Shown: piece by piece, positions 1 through 11,320 of the stretch
Position numbering within the stretch: the stretch's first letter is position 1
Layout: each line of letters begins with the position of its first letter
From: Lojkania enalia
Lineage: Eukaryota > Ascomycota > Dothideomycetes > Pleosporales
DNA: 64,000 nt
Assembly (NCBI GenBank): GCA_010094045.1
Contig: ML986639.1
Coordinates: 186,001-250,000 of the forward strand
Reading direction: 5' to 3'
Made by a program: the position numbers and the translations under genes
The notes under the pieces: generated by a model
Seen by the model: only the letters and a program-made list of their open reading frames with translations
Databases searched by the model: none
What the model was told of the DNA's origin: nothing

Positions 1-488
1 AAAAGACGTGTTACAGCTTACAGGGCTACCTATTTAAGCTTTATAGCCTACCTATCGACTAGAAAGTAATAATACAGCGCTTAGTTACTAAGTCGACGAC
101 TGAGGTTAAGCTACTAGCTCTATCCGTAGCAGGTAGCGAGCTGTAATAGTAGACTAGGGTCTTCGATTACGTAGGGTTTAGTAAAGAGATAGTCCCTACG
201 CTATTTTATAACAATCAGCAGATAGTAGGTATTGCTACTAAAGTAGTAGATAGACTATAGACTAGGCTACGTTATATAGATACTTATCAGATATAGATTC
301 GATAAGAAGTTGAAGTAGGAAGGTTACAGGTTAGCTGGAAGCCGACGAACTAGATACCAGCAGACGGTCTTATAAAAGCACTGCCTAAGTAGAAGTATCT
401 TACCTTTTTAAAGCAGCTCGGTCTTACAGAGGTACCTAGACTAGTTGACTAGAAGGCAGCTTTGCTATTTACTACAGCTGGGGGGGTA
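1..488 (+). mobile_element. Ty1/copia retrotransposon remnant: RNase H end of pol
   Basis: Read on the plus strand with stops ignored, this stretch gives the end of a Ty1/copia polyprotein. A segment like KSTTEVKLLALSVAGSEL is the RNase H region that normally reads STTEAEYxAL. About 60 codons later comes WKPTN followed by IPADGLIKALPK and FLKQLGL, which is the classic copia C-terminus. Several in-frame TAG and TAA codons sit where Gln or Trp codons are expected, as RIP (C to T, G to A) would produce. A G-run (around 480-486) just before the LTR looks like the polypurine tract. Integrase, reverse transcriptase and the left LTR lie outside the window, so only the 3' end is seen. It is non-functional. 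Confidence 0.85.
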
Positions 489-613
489 TATTACAGCTAA
501 GCTATTTATAGTTAGCCCTTTAGCAGGTCCAGGGATATATATGTAGCATGTCTCGCATTTCTAGTCAATAGACGCAGTTTTCCAATCCTTATTAGAGCCA
601 GCCAGCTCTAACA
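489..613 (+). repeat. 3' LTR of the copia element
   Basis: The LTR starts directly after the purine-rich tract with TATTACAGCT (a likely mutated TGTTACAGCT) and ends with GCCAGCTCTAACA. The two ends are imperfect inverted repeats (TGTTAGAGCT when the end is reverse-complemented). The unit is about 125 bp. The left LTR and the target duplication are outside the window. Confidence 0.6.
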
Positions 614-849
614 TTAAAGAATGTTTATAAGTGCTAGATTAAATTACTAATTTATTATAGTATTAACGGTATTACTAAACTCGAATTCTTACAAACTTTT
701 AAAGAAGCCTATTAAATATCTATAGAGGTTATCGAGCTACTAGCCTAGTTCTATATAATCTAGATATAGTACTATTAAAGCCAGATATTATATTTTAGAA
801 GTTTTTAGTTTCTTCTCTTATTAGTAAAGCTTAATAGAATATAAAAATA

Positions 850-1140
850 CTAAGTAATAGAACTGAATTAGAGCTTTCATAGACGCTAATTTCAATAGGA
901 TTTAAATGTATTAGAATAACTTGTCTAACTAGATTATCGAATCCATCAATCGACTAGCTAAAGTTGCTGAGCTAGTAATCTATTATAGCGTACCATAGCG
1001 CGAAGAAGTCGCTTAGCTTTAGAAGGCAAACGAGATCGCAATACAGCATAAGAAATGCAAGCAGAGGTGCCTATAGAATCAAGGTGTTCTAAAAGCTGCG
1101 TTGGCGTAGAGCTAGCTCCTCAGCTTAATATTGATAGCTA
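850..1140 (+). pseudogene. Fot1/pogo (DDE_1) transposase C-terminal relic
   Basis: With stops ignored, one plus frame reads like the tail of a fungal Fot1/pogo transposase: IESINRLAKVAELV, then REEVA, then a Lys/Arg-rich stretch (KANEIAIQHKKCKQRCL), then NQGVLKAALA. This matches the family pattern of 'A-I-D-Q-L-A-K-G-A' followed by a coiled basic tail and a 'GG-L-T' segment. The DDE catalytic core, the DNA-binding domain and the terminal repeats are not seen, so it is a fragment. Stops are TAG/TAA in Gln-like positions, in keeping with RIP. A second Fot1 relic lies at 57028-58482 on the other strand. Confidence 0.6.
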
Positions 1141-1339
1141 ACTAAGAGGTGAAGATTAGGATAGTTAAATGCGTACTAGGCTTAATGTGCCGCACAAAGA
1201 TGCTGTAGAAGTTACGATAAGCCTGGATACAGCTTTAAAACTTACAAATAGATTAATTAATACGCTTTCTATCTCTCAGGATATTAAAATCATGATAGCT
1301 GTAAATATAATAATACTATCCGCCTGCGAAGTTAAAAAA

Positions 1340-1481
1340 TGTAAGATTATACGTATCGCAAGGTCCCTATGATGGATTAGCCTAATATTATGTGATACCT
1401 GGAACAGATAGTATAAATAGCCTCGATCCTCTATAGATATCAATCAACGCAGTCTTTCCTCATCGGCTCTGGTACTTTACA
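1340..1481. repeat. Solo LTR with 5-bp target duplication
   Basis: A 142-bp unit begins TGTAAGATTATACG and ends GGTACTTTACA, so its ends are inverted TGTAA/TTTACA. It is flanked by AAAAA on both sides (1335-1339 and 1482-1486), although poly-A is a weak duplication because it is low complexity. Inside are a TATA-like AGTATAAATAG and an ACGCAGTCTTTCC segment that resembles ACGCAGTTTTCC in the LTR at 489-613, so it probably comes from a related copia family. No internal region remains, which fits recombination between two LTRs. Confidence 0.55.
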
Positions 1482-1559
1482 AAAAACCTTGAAAAAGTGT
1501 GACGCTCGTTTCTTATACGCGTTAGTATTCTTATATATTTATAAGTTATATCTAGCCTT

Positions 1560-4500
1560 TTAGAGATATTTTATTCACTAGGACTTCTGAAGTCCTCGAG
1601 CAAAATTGATATTCCTCGAACGGAAGGAAACACTTCCTTTTGTTTGCACCTATGCACCTTAGATCAGGACTTTCAGCTACTTCTCCTGCACTGATACTTA
1701 GTGCGGTATATGCCAATCCTAATAAACGATGCTATTAGTAGAAGCCTTCTAGCCATGTATTAGTTGCGAGGTAGTCGCTCTAGACTGGCATTCGATCTAC
1801 TATTATTAATGAATTAGCAGACACAAAGAAATCACGAGGCTTCTTGTCGACAATCGCTTCTCGGATGTTCTAAGCGTCTTAGACTTTAGGACCTCGTACC
1901 TGCTCCCATTCATCCAATTTCATGTTTGGAACTGGTGAATCCTACACAACTGGTCAGCATGTACTCCTTCATAAAGTACTCCTGTATATCCCCTCAAGAC
2001 CATAGCTAGGTGGATTACCTCTCTGGTAGGCTTTTTAACTTCAATATCAACAATTATACGGCTGCGTGGTTCTTAACACTGCTAGAAACGGCCATAGTCG
2101 AGCACCAGAGCGTCACTAGTCCATCTACACGCTGCTACTGTCTTGGATCTTTTCAAGGACTTCTACAGGGTATGATAATGTGGCGCGCTTTACTCCGAGC
2201 CACTAGCGCTGCTACGACTCGACATAGGCCGTTAGTTCCACGAGAAGAAGATTCGAGGAGTCTGGATCAAACTCAATAGCGAGGCGAAAGACGTGAGGTA
2301 TTAACAGAGGATCTTCTATGAACTAGAAGACTATTATAACCATATACTGTGGATGCTGTAGGCGACATAGAGAAAAATTTATGTCCGCAGTATCATATAT
2401 ATTGACTGGATAGATAGGGCCAATATTTTTCTACCGGTACAATTCCATCGTTATCTTGAGAAAGTTGGCCATACTTCCTGACGCTTTCGCAGTCAAGTGC
2501 CCTAGCTGCACACAAGAGTAGGACCTATTTCCGAGGAAGTGCTGGAGATTTCACTTCCTGTATTCATCCAGATCACACCAACTCAGGACAACCATACTAC
2601 CAAACTCAGAAACACCTTCTCAAGACAAGTGAAGAAGTTCGCCGGACAAAGAGTTGAAAACAAGATCGACGCCTCTTCCCGACATTTCTTGCATCACTCT
2701 TTCAAGGAAAACTCCGTCTCGGGAGCCGTAGCTATGGTTAGATTTGATTCTAAAAGTCCTGCCAAGATACTCGGCCTTGTTTGAATTGCCAACTGATGCA
2801 GATATTGAACCTGTTTGTACTGATTGTACCGCATAACTGGAGAGCTGCGTGGCTAACTCTATCTTATGCTGAATTAATGGGGATCATCTGCGTGGATATT
2901 AATACAAATTAATGGTATTACCGTTCATAATTGCGGATTCACCTGGCCTTTCTCGACACATTCGATATCAATGTGAGAGCGAATGGCGGTAGCTTAATAA
3001 GATGCCATAATAGTAGCGTCTTGAAAACTGAGCTCGCCTGGAAGCCGTACAAGTTCTTGCGGGTATCACACGACTAAAGTAAACGTCCTACCTGTAGCCA
3101 TTCCGAAGTCGTCATCGCCAGATGCTATATGTGTCACTAATGAGCCTACACGACTCACTATACCAATATACCAGAAAATCCAATACCCAGTTCGACATCC
3201 CTGAAATCATGTGATAAGATTCCCGTGGCCAATGTTAGGTCCTATACTTAATTAGCAATGCGTCGGTTCTAGATTTCATGAGGCAAGAACATGAAAATTG
3301 GCCGCAACCTCCAAAATAGCAATCTCAAACTCGGCTTCACCCAGATTAGATGATGACTCTGGTTTTGCTACCTATTGAATGGAATCTAGCAAACTAGGTT
3401 CCTCAATTTCGAGAGTTACAATCTCTATGCCATCTATCCTCTTTTTCTTCTACCTATTCTGTTCATTTATTATGAAAATAGATGATATCTTCCAATCTTG
3501 ACTACATCTTCGCCGAAGATGTGTTCCATTCCTAGAGACGTTATATCATCCCATTGCATTCATTGCTTTTCTCAAATACCGAAATGATATGTCCAGTCAA
3601 AGAGGGATCATTTTGGGTCACTTCCAATGTCACTATTGGGATATTAACTTACATCTGTGCTGTGCACAACATACCCAGACTACCCACTACATATAGAACT
3701 TTGAAGTTCAACTGAAATGACTGCATGACCTAAGAGAAAAAAAATAATTTCTTTTCTATTTTTTATTTTTTTGGGGGGGGGGAGTTTGATATTGTATGAC
3801 ATTTTCTGGAATTCTTTAAACTTAACTTTGGTTAAATTGCCGAGAGTTAGACCTTCCATATCCAAGTCAATGTAATATGGGTCGCCTCAGAAACATCATC
3901 ATCCAGTGTGGATATCAACACCTGGCTGCCTAGGCGCTGGAGCTGACGGACCAATTGTCTGGTTATCCCGTTCTGGGAACTATCACGGAGAACGACCACC
4001 GTGCGAGCTTGGCTTGTTTCTATATCCACAATCTTTCGCCCAGCGATGAGCGTGCTGAGCTCATATGGTGGCCCTTTGTCCATTACAGACATCTCGAGCT
4101 TAAAATCCAGTTGCCGTTAATTCAGCAGCCCTCGTTCGAGTGGTACAAATGACTGCTCTGTGCGATCGTTCTCTGCTCCAGGCCCCGAACAATTGAACCA
4201 GCCAAATGTGTAGTCAGGAACACCTAATTTCATGTAGAAGCTCTTATAAATACAAGACGACCTCTAGGTCGTAAATGTCTATGCAAATTTTGGGGTGTTT
4301 TGTTAAGACCCAGCGTAGAATGAATGAAATTGGCTGCTATAATTAAGTCATAAGAATCTGCATCAAACCCTTGTTCTCGTGGGTCCTGCAATATGTTGAA
4401 TATTTGATAACCAGGATCAAACGAGTTCCCAGATCGCTGCTTTGCTTTGGGGAAGAAGCTAAAAGCGATGTCTAAAAACGTATAACAACCATACACAGAG

Positions 4501-5160
4501 ATAATGACCGACTTTCCTACAGACAAGGCCTATAGAACTTTCTAAATTGCCCCCCCCAGACCCTGGTCCAACCTCTAGCATTATTAGAGTAGGTGTCTTA
4601 CCAATGGGAGCTACAACGTACTTCCTACAGTCAAAACTTGTGGGGGTGTAAATGTCAGCTAGAACTTTGTCCCATGTCAACCTCTCAAGCATCTCAACTT
4701 TTTCTTCACGTATATATTTAGCCATATCTTGGAATCTCCTGTGACCCGTTTCCATTGCCGCTTTGCGTAGAATGTTACTAAGGATATCTAAACGCCCAAA
4801 GATAGCATCTTCTCGCTTTATTTCCGTGAGCTCTAGGAAGGATGAATATCCACCTACGTTCGTAAAGCTGTCAAAGTCCAGATTTAAGCATTGAGTCTCA
4901 ATCCAAGATTTGTATCTTTCGAGATAAATTTATGCCAGAGAGCAGCTTCGTAAGATGGACGGAGAATCTGTAGTGCAAAATATAGCCATCTCTTCTAGCA
5001 AAAGATAATCCTTTAGAGCTTTGTGGATTGGTTCAAAAAGCTGTTCGTGTCTTAAAAACTGCACTTCTGAATACCAGTGAAGTTATGCGGCTGCATACTC
5101 TTCACACCTCGAAAAGTCTTCCGGAGTACGCACAAGAGCCAAGCGCAAATTCCTGACAAG
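1560..5160 (-). pseudogene. Decayed highly reducing type I polyketide synthase (cMT-ER-KR part)
   Basis: Minus-strand translation, with stops and frame changes ignored, gives consecutive HR-PKS domains in native order. First comes a pre-cMT linker and the C-methyltransferase (about 5160-4230): LERYKSWIE, WDKVLADIY, LEVGPGSGG (SAM motif I), YDLIIAANFIHST and LRPRGRLVF. Then a linker (about 4092-3847). Then the enoylreductase (about 3430-2440): LEIEEPSLLDS, VMQEMSGRGVDLVFNSLSGE and LGNRSYSCV. Then the ketoreductase (about 2260-1600): ARHIIIPCRS, KPRDFFVSANSLIIV, YLATNTWLEGF and ISAGEVAESPDL. KS, AT and most of DH are missing. A C-run near 4550 marks a frameshift inside the cMT. Many TAG/TAA codons interrupt it. 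Such enzymes make reduced polyketides in the cytosol; this copy cannot. A solo LTR lies just past the KR end, where an ACP would be expected. Confidence 0.85.
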
Positions 5161-5669
5161 TATCATGACTTATCCATCTAGAGAATACTCGCCTCTATTG
5201 AAGCTATTCTGGTCTGATGCCCATGTACAGGCTTTCAGTTTTCCTGGGCCCCTGGGAATAGACAACTCTAGTAGTGTCGGAACGCACAATCGATGTCCAC
5301 GGGGAAGTCCTCGATTTAATGCCACCCGAAGATGCCGACTTTGTGAATAAAAATCCGCATTCGGGGATTAATATACAGTTATATGATTCCTACTTCTTGT
5401 CACCGGCAGAGTTGTGCAACTCAGGGAACTAGGAATTCTCTGTTCACTGCTGTTGGTTCTTAAATAAGAGTCGTACAAGACATCTAGACCATATGAAAGC
5501 ACTTGACATATCGCAATGGAATTGAAGTTAGATGTAATTCTTCAGAGGCAAGATCAACACCTAGGCATCTACTTCAATACACAAATAGAGGCTAAGTCCG
5601 CCGTGTAGGTGCCTAAGGATTGCTTAAAAGCAATTCGCCATGCGTGAAAAAGCTCCTCAGCACTCCAAA

Positions 5670-5925
5670 AGGAATTAAGCATTAAGCTTCTCTTAGAAGA
5701 AATTGGCAAGGTGTTTGCTTTTCTGTTGAATCCTGAAGAGGGGGTGGAACTCGTATTCGCAATGGCCAATATCGGACTGGATTCTCTTTTTTCGATTGAG
5801 TTGCGAAGGCGGTGGAAACAGGTATTTCCCCTCGACATTAGTTCTTTGGAGCCCATGAAGTCGGAAATGTTGCTTCGTCTTGGGCAGATGGCTGCCAAGG
5901 GTTTCCAAGAGCGGTCGTTTGGTAA
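5670..5925 (+). pseudogene. Stray PKS acyl-carrier-protein fragment, opposite strand
   Basis: One plus frame reads LLLEEIGKVFAFLLNPEEG, then FAMANIGLDSLFSIELRRR and WKQVFPLDIS, and ends in LGQMAAKGF. This is the C-terminal ACP of a fungal highly reducing PKS, with the GLDSL phosphopantetheine-attachment serine still present. The frame is open for about 95 codons from 5711, but there is no gene around it: the sequence upstream of about 5660 does not continue as a PKS on this strand. It faces the minus-strand PKS relic at 1560-5160. It is either the inverted C-terminus of that same gene or a piece of a second PKS. Confidence 0.75.
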
Positions 5926-6135
5926 GTACGTAGCGAACACGGCATATTTCCCCTATTCGACTTGCTTTGATCTTCGCATATTTCGTTTCAGACAATAGTC
6001 GTAATAGGTAATCCTATTTCAGTATTTTACACCTGTAAATTTTCGACTACAGAAGTCCTGAACGGTGGAATAAATCCACATCGGATGTCCTTGATATGGA
6101 AGGTTTAAAGAGTTCTAGCAAGCGCCAATGTCCTT

Positions 6136-6888
6136 TTACATCCTCGCTCTCTCTCTCGTCCTTCGCTCCGCTATATAAACAGCTATAGGAAAACTTTGAT
6201 CCAGTTCCTCCCAAAAACCCTCCCCACTCACCACTCTCCTTCGATACCGATTAACAGCGCCCTTCATCAAACGCTCCACCTGCGCCCTTTCATTGCTGTA
6301 CTTGGGCCATTTCTCCTTTAGTGCGTTGAAGTCGTCGCTCACTAAGGCTTGCAGTGGTAGAGGCTCTATAGCGAACAATGCGTCGTAGGCTTCTAGGGTT
6401 AGAAATGGCGAATATATGAGGGTTGAAGGAGATAGCAAGGCTGATGATTCGCCGAGGGAAGCTCCGGATGGTGTGCGGAGGATCCTAATGTTGAGAAAGG
6501 AGAGGAACGCTTCGTCTTGTTTGGTGAAACCTGGATCCTGAGCGAATACTTCAATCTCGGCCCTGTTGAGCTTCTGCAACTCGTCCCGTAGGGCAAGTAG
6601 TATTGCAAGTTGCTTCAATCTTCTCGTCTGACCTTTTGTGTTTGATAATAGAGACCCTAGGCCTAGCGAAAGGACTCTTCTGATAGGAGATTGGGTACTC
6701 TTAAGCACGGAAGCTAGAGATCGGGAGAGGCTCTGGCTGAATTGAGATGTAGAGTAGAGGGTCCGGACTGTGCTTAGCTTTATGGCAAGCTGTTGCTGTT
6801 CTCGATTCTTTAGTAATTTTCCTTTTTGCTTTTGAGGTGTCGTTGGTAAAGGAAGGATTTTTTCATCCTGCGCAATGCCGTGTGACAT
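6136..6888 (-). CDS. SRR1-like domain protein
   Basis: A single open frame of 250 residues. The N-terminus is basic and polar. The core around residues 90-180 reads RRVLSLGLGSLL, then a helix rich in Leu (QLAILLALRDEL), then VFAQDPGFTKQDEAFL and LNIRIL. This is the SRR1-like pattern: a 'GLGS' turn, a QL-AL-LL helix and a D-P-x-F-x-x-x-D/E-x-x-F-L segment. SRR1 proteins are known from plants (circadian and light signalling) and yeast, and the biochemical role is unclear, probably nuclear or cytosolic. The length is in the range of fungal single-domain members. The ATG at 6888 is the first in frame. It lies next to the PKS relic but shows no RIP-type damage, so it is probably a working host gene. 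Confidence 0.8.
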   Translation of the reverse strand: MSHGIAQDEKILPLPTTPQKQKGKLLKNREQQQLAIKLSTVRTLYSTSQFSQSLSRSLASVLKSTQSPIRRVLSLGLGSLLSNTKGQTRRLKQLAILLALRDELQKLNRAEIEVFAQDPGFTKQDEAFLSFLNIRILRTPSGASLGESSALLSPSTLIYSPFLTLEAYDALFAIEPLPLQALVSDDFNALKEKWPKYSNERAQVERLMKGAVNRYRRRVVSGEGFWEELDQSFPIAVYIAERRTRERARM

Positions 6889-8740
6889 CTTTTCTTCTCT
6901 CGTGCCACGGATACTTCTAGGTTTAAGAGTATAGCCTTAAATGCTTATAGAAAAGAGTAGGAAAACGACGAAAGCAGAGGACAACAATTGGAACAAGTTT
7001 ATTTAACAAATTTTCGCGGAATATTGACACCGTTCAATTTGCGAACAAATACTACACGTCACGTGGACTTGAAATGAAGAATGCCAGTGTCCTGGGGAAA
7101 GGCATACACGGGAAAATGTCGGGAGTTGAGTATCGGCGAGGCTTGCATCGTGACTGTACCGACGACGGTGCTTTATATTCATCATTTAATTTGTTTCTAA
7201 TCGCGAGTTCGGGTTGCAAATTCGCTACGGAGCTTAGCGGAGGTATGTCGGTCATCAGCAACATGGTGTTCGCTTCGTAATCTGGGCGGCCAAGCTGCTG
7301 AGAAATCATACGTCATTTCGGACCGAAATTCGCTCCTATTCGGGGTTGCAGCTCCATCAATCTGGCATTGAATCATCCACTTTGGCCATTTCTCGTCGAA
7401 TTCATTCTCAACTTTCTGCTTCCAATCCTTCTTTCTAACTTGGCTTTTTCAATTGCCTTGTTAAAAGGCGATGCGCTAGCAAATTTGCCCGTAGATGCCA
7501 ATATGGCTCTCTCTACGCTTGTGATTAGATCTGCTCACCTGTGATATTTGGTGCGCAGCTGGTACAGGATCGCCAAGAATGGCCTATGCAATTTCATCAA
7601 ACCAAGGATTATTCGCTTTTTGGTTTGGGGGATGGCGGGAGTTTTATCTATACATCCTTCATTAGGTAGTCCCAGAGAGTGTCGTTCCCACATATTAGGC
7701 AGCGTCAGCAATACCTTGCATAAAAGACTCTCAGTGGCCGTGTCTCTGATGCTATAAGTTGACCCTCTCGTGGGCTTTTATCACCGATTGCATTGATGAG
7801 ATGTCTAGGGAAGCCAGCACTGGTGATATGAGACACCTTATGAGCCTTGATTCTGTTTTCCATTATCTATTCGTTAACTACCTACCCCGTATCTTTAGCA
7901 TACTGAGGCTGAGCACCGTAGATGTTTTCTGGCCTCAGCGCCAATCGTTGAAGAAAGAACAAGATGATGTGGATGCATATGGTCGGTTCAGCCAAAGACT
8001 TCAGCCCTGAAATACACTAAGGTTCGTCTCAACTCATTGATGGTCTGCGAAATCTCTCGTTAACTATAGTGAGCTTAAATCGACAATCAGGTTTATGCGC
8101 TTTGGTATTCTAGCTCCGACGAGGCTAGGACAATAAGTGTACATTCCTGACGGACAACGGGAGCGATCTTTGCTATTTACCATGTTTTTTAATATCCGAT
8201 TGAGTGCGACACGTGGGGAAATAACGCCGCTGGTGTTGTTGAGATAATGCCAGACAGGAATGGATCAAGCGAGCACGGATTTCTGCCCTTGCTTACTGTT
8301 CTTAGTAACCTTCCTTGGACTGCATAGAAGTTGTACTCGGCTTGAAAATGGACAGGGGGAGATCGTTTGACTCCTATTGAACTGAAGAACGCCAGAAGCC
8401 CGAAGCATATCCACCTTCCCTTTCCCACTAAACCCCGCACCCCTTGAGGCCGCATAGTCGGCCGCCCGTGCGCGCTCATTTCAACCAATTACAATCCGAA
8501 TCCAGCCCGTCCGAGACTTGTAAAGCACGTGACTGGAAGCAGACGTATAATCCCTGCAGTAAGCTAACGTTCGCAGTGGTTCCAGCGATCGACAAAGCTA
8601 CGCACTTCCCTTTTTTGGAAATTTCCCCGCAAAAGCTTCGGAAAATGAAACAGGAGAGGAAACGATGAAGCCCTATGAGCGCCTATCATTATGTTTATTT
8701 CAATTTATTTATTTTGGAAGCAACGCTGAACTCGGGTTTG
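6889..8740. other. Gene-free stretch, only short ORFs
   Basis: No ORF above 100 residues and no recognised domain. Short overlapping ORFs on both strands (for example minus 7052-7309 and plus 7759-8010) show no family signature and no consistent codon choice. The right part (8440-8740) is the 3' flank of the F-box gene. Confidence 0.5.
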
Positions 8741-10412
8741 CTATGGATGCTGCGCTAGAGGTATACGCTCGAGAGCTGCATATTCTAGGTTTGCTCTAAA
8801 CACATCTGAAAATGCCTTTTGCTTTTCCAGCCTGAGTAACGCTTTACCACGCTGGTTCATGAAGCTGTGAGGGTCTGGGTCGTTCTCATCAAACGGATCC
8901 TTTATCCTCCAACCCGTTTCGCTAGGAAATGGAGACTCGTAAGGCTTGAATTTCTTGATACCGTTATAGCTTACTGGACGTTGAAATCCAGGATATGGCT
9001 CATCGCGACAATAATCGACATACCAGTTTTGAGCAGATAAAGGTAAGGACGACGCAACGTGAGTAAAGTTGTAACCGGGAGTACCTTGGCAGATGCCGCC
9101 AAAGAAGATGGTTCGAAGAGCAGGCTGGGCAGCGAGGAAGGCGATAAGGGACGGCGCATGAACGATCAACATCGATAGTTTCAGTGTTTTCAGGTTAGGA
9201 AAAACCAACGGGATGCCCACAGAATTACAGTTGGTCGAGAAGAGAAAATCAAGCGTATTCTCACTCTCTAAAGGTAAGCTGGAGTCTGGGTTGAAACAGA
9301 TATCTATAAGTCCTAGTGTTGGTCGAGCGCACTGTATTAGTGTAAAAAGAGATGGTGTTGGAATCGGTTTGTCGAGACTTAAGAAATCAGTGGCTTCTCG
9401 AAATCTAGAATCCAGATCTAGGACTAAAGCGACGAGCTCCGTGAATATATGTTGCATAGGCTCACTGGCGATGATTAGAGACGGATCTATGGCTGGAAGC
9501 TCGAGTTCCTTAATATGGTGGCCTGCCGAATGCAATCCTGACGCGACAAGCTCTAGATTCAACTGCGAAAGTGATGAGCGGGAGAATTGATTAGCCACCG
9601 TGTTGCTATTTGAACAGTTAGCGAGTTTTTCTTTTTTTTTTTTTTTTCTTCGTCTTAGATCCAAGGTTTCTCACTCAAGATCATCATCAAGGTCAGATTC
9701 CGGGAAGTCACAATTCCATGTTCCAATCTTGACCTTTCTGAGGGACGTCATACTCCCCATGAGCTTGGCCGTTGCACTATAAACACGGGCCCTACGCGCG
9801 TCTTGTTCCTCTATCTTGACTTCCCAGTCTTTTTCCGCCTGCTCGATGATTTTGTGTTCACGTTCGAGTCGCTTCTCGCGCTCCTTGCGGATCTCAACGT
9901 ATCCAGACTCGTCATCGGATTCAAGGGGTTCCGAGTTGTCGTCGGGAACATCGATTTCGGTGTCAATCCGGTCTCGTATCCATTTTCTATATTTGAGCCA
10001 AAAGTCTGTGACTCGCTCAGCCCGCGTACTTGAACGCAATAGGCCTCGCAGACATACCCTTGACATAGAAAGCAGGGCTAAAGTAGAACGTCTTCACATG
10101 AGGCGCAATGCCAAGATGGACCACTTCGTCGATCGCATCATCTAAATGCGCCCATTTAACAGCCTTGCGGTTGCCATGATAGCTAGTAGATGTGGCATGA
10201 TCGAACCAGCCGCCCTGTGGGCGGCCATCGAAGCTAAGTACATGAAAAATGAGAGGTTGAATGAGATGCGTAAACAACCGACACGTTTGCAATAGTGCCA
10301 AGTGATCTTTGTGAGAAAGACAAGTAAATATCTCCCAAATTAATTCCTTAGGTAGACGATCCATACTTAGCGGAGACAGCAGAGTTGGGTGAAGGGTGAA
10401 GGTGCGCTTCAT
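8741..10412 (-). CDS. F-box protein, three exons
   Basis: I join three minus-strand exons: 10412-10058, 10005-9675 and 9605-8741 (1,551 nt, 516 residues). The first intron (10006-10057, 52 bp) starts GTATGT and ends CACAG. The second (9606-9674, 69 bp) starts GTGAGA, has a GCTAAC branch site and ends AATAG, and contains a poly-A tract in transcript sense. Both junctions keep the frame (VK-DFWLKYRKW and DDL-DNTVANQF). The F-box is near the N-terminus: RLPKELIWEIFTCLSH, then LLQTCRLFTHLIQPLIF. A charged coiled stretch rich in Glu, Lys and Arg follows around residues 155-185. The C-terminal part has leucine-spaced segments (LKTLKLSML) as in fungal F-box/LRR-like proteins. F-box proteins bind Skp1 in SCF ubiquitin ligases; the target cannot be told. 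Met17 (MDRLPKEL) is an alternative start. Confidence 0.82.
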
Positions 10413-10727
10413 TGTTTGTGGGAAGCGGGAAGTTTCAGGATGACTGGGGCCTTGCCCAAGAAGGCTAGCCCGGACTGAACGGGCCTAACCATTCGGACAC
10501 ATTTTTCAGGATAAGGCTTTCGCATCTGGAATTGGGTGGCAAGAGTAAAGAAACATCCAATCAAAAGTCCGGCCAAGAGCATATAGGTCCGAGCGATTCG
10601 GTATATCATCAAGGCTGAAGCCAAGAGAGAATGTACTAACAAGTTCGCCTCGGAATCAATCGCATCATCCGGAGCCGTCCAAACCCCCAAAGGCCCGACC
10701 CTTAGGCTGAGCTTTCTTGGTTCCATG

Positions 10728-11320
10728 TCACGATGTAGGCGCCTTCTTCGTGGGCTCGTCGGAAGACTCATCGGACGAATCATCCTGTTTGTCATATTTA
10801 GACTGATACTTGAGACGCCCTACAGCCCTCCTTGCTTCTTCTTTCTTCTCCTGCCTCTTCATATTAGCCCATTTCATGTCACGTTTCGCCTACATTACCT
10901 TTTCATATCCCGCCTTCTTTTCGTATGTCGTGTCGAGTGTCTCATTTATATAATCGTCAAATTGTCTGACTGTGGACACGATCACATCGAATCGACTGCG
11001 GTCTAGCTCAATCTTCACGTTGCGCTCCTTTCTATAACCCTCCTAGTCGACAGTATCGACGTGAGGGTGTTTAGTACGACCCTCATACTCGGCCATAGCG
11101 ATAGTAGTGTAGAAGGCGTTCCGGATCTGCGGACCATTCTATTACGGCTCCTCGAGATTATTTTTGAAATGTTCCCGAGCAAAGGCCTTGATGCCTTTTG
11201 TATCAATGTGGAAGTTTAGACCGTCTCCGCGCACTTTTCGGATTCGATGAACGCTTTCCATACACAGTTGCTTCCTCGTCGAAATTTGGATCTTTAGTAC
11301 TGGCGATTTTGGACCTTGCC
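10728..11320 (-). pseudogene. Broken C-terminus of a fungal AAA+ ATPase
   Basis: Minus-strand translation, stops ignored, reads ISTRKQLCMESVHRIR, then IDTKGIKAFAREHF, NGPQIRNAFYTTIAMAEYEG and FDVIVSTVRQFDDYI, and ends in an acidic/basic tail. This matches the end of the large fungal AAA-ATPase family: 'W-N-G-R-Q-I-R-N-A-F-x-T-A-x-A-L-A' (the sensor-2/lid helix) followed by 'HF-x-x-V-x-x-x-x-x-x-F-D-x-Y'. The Trp before NG is replaced by a stop (TAG), as RIP of TGG would give, and other stops occur. Walker A and B lie upstream in the intact family and are not found here. An overlapping minus ORF (10409-10795) in another frame has no family signature and is probably chance. Confidence 0.65.

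Noticed and set aside
5569..5995. Two minus-strand ORFs over the ACP fragment
   Set aside because: They are shadows of the plus-strand ACP frame, which carries the GLDSL motif.
10409..10795. 128-codon minus ORF between the F-box gene and the AAA relic
   Set aside because: It overlaps both, has no family signature and lies in a different frame from the recognisable ATPase tail.
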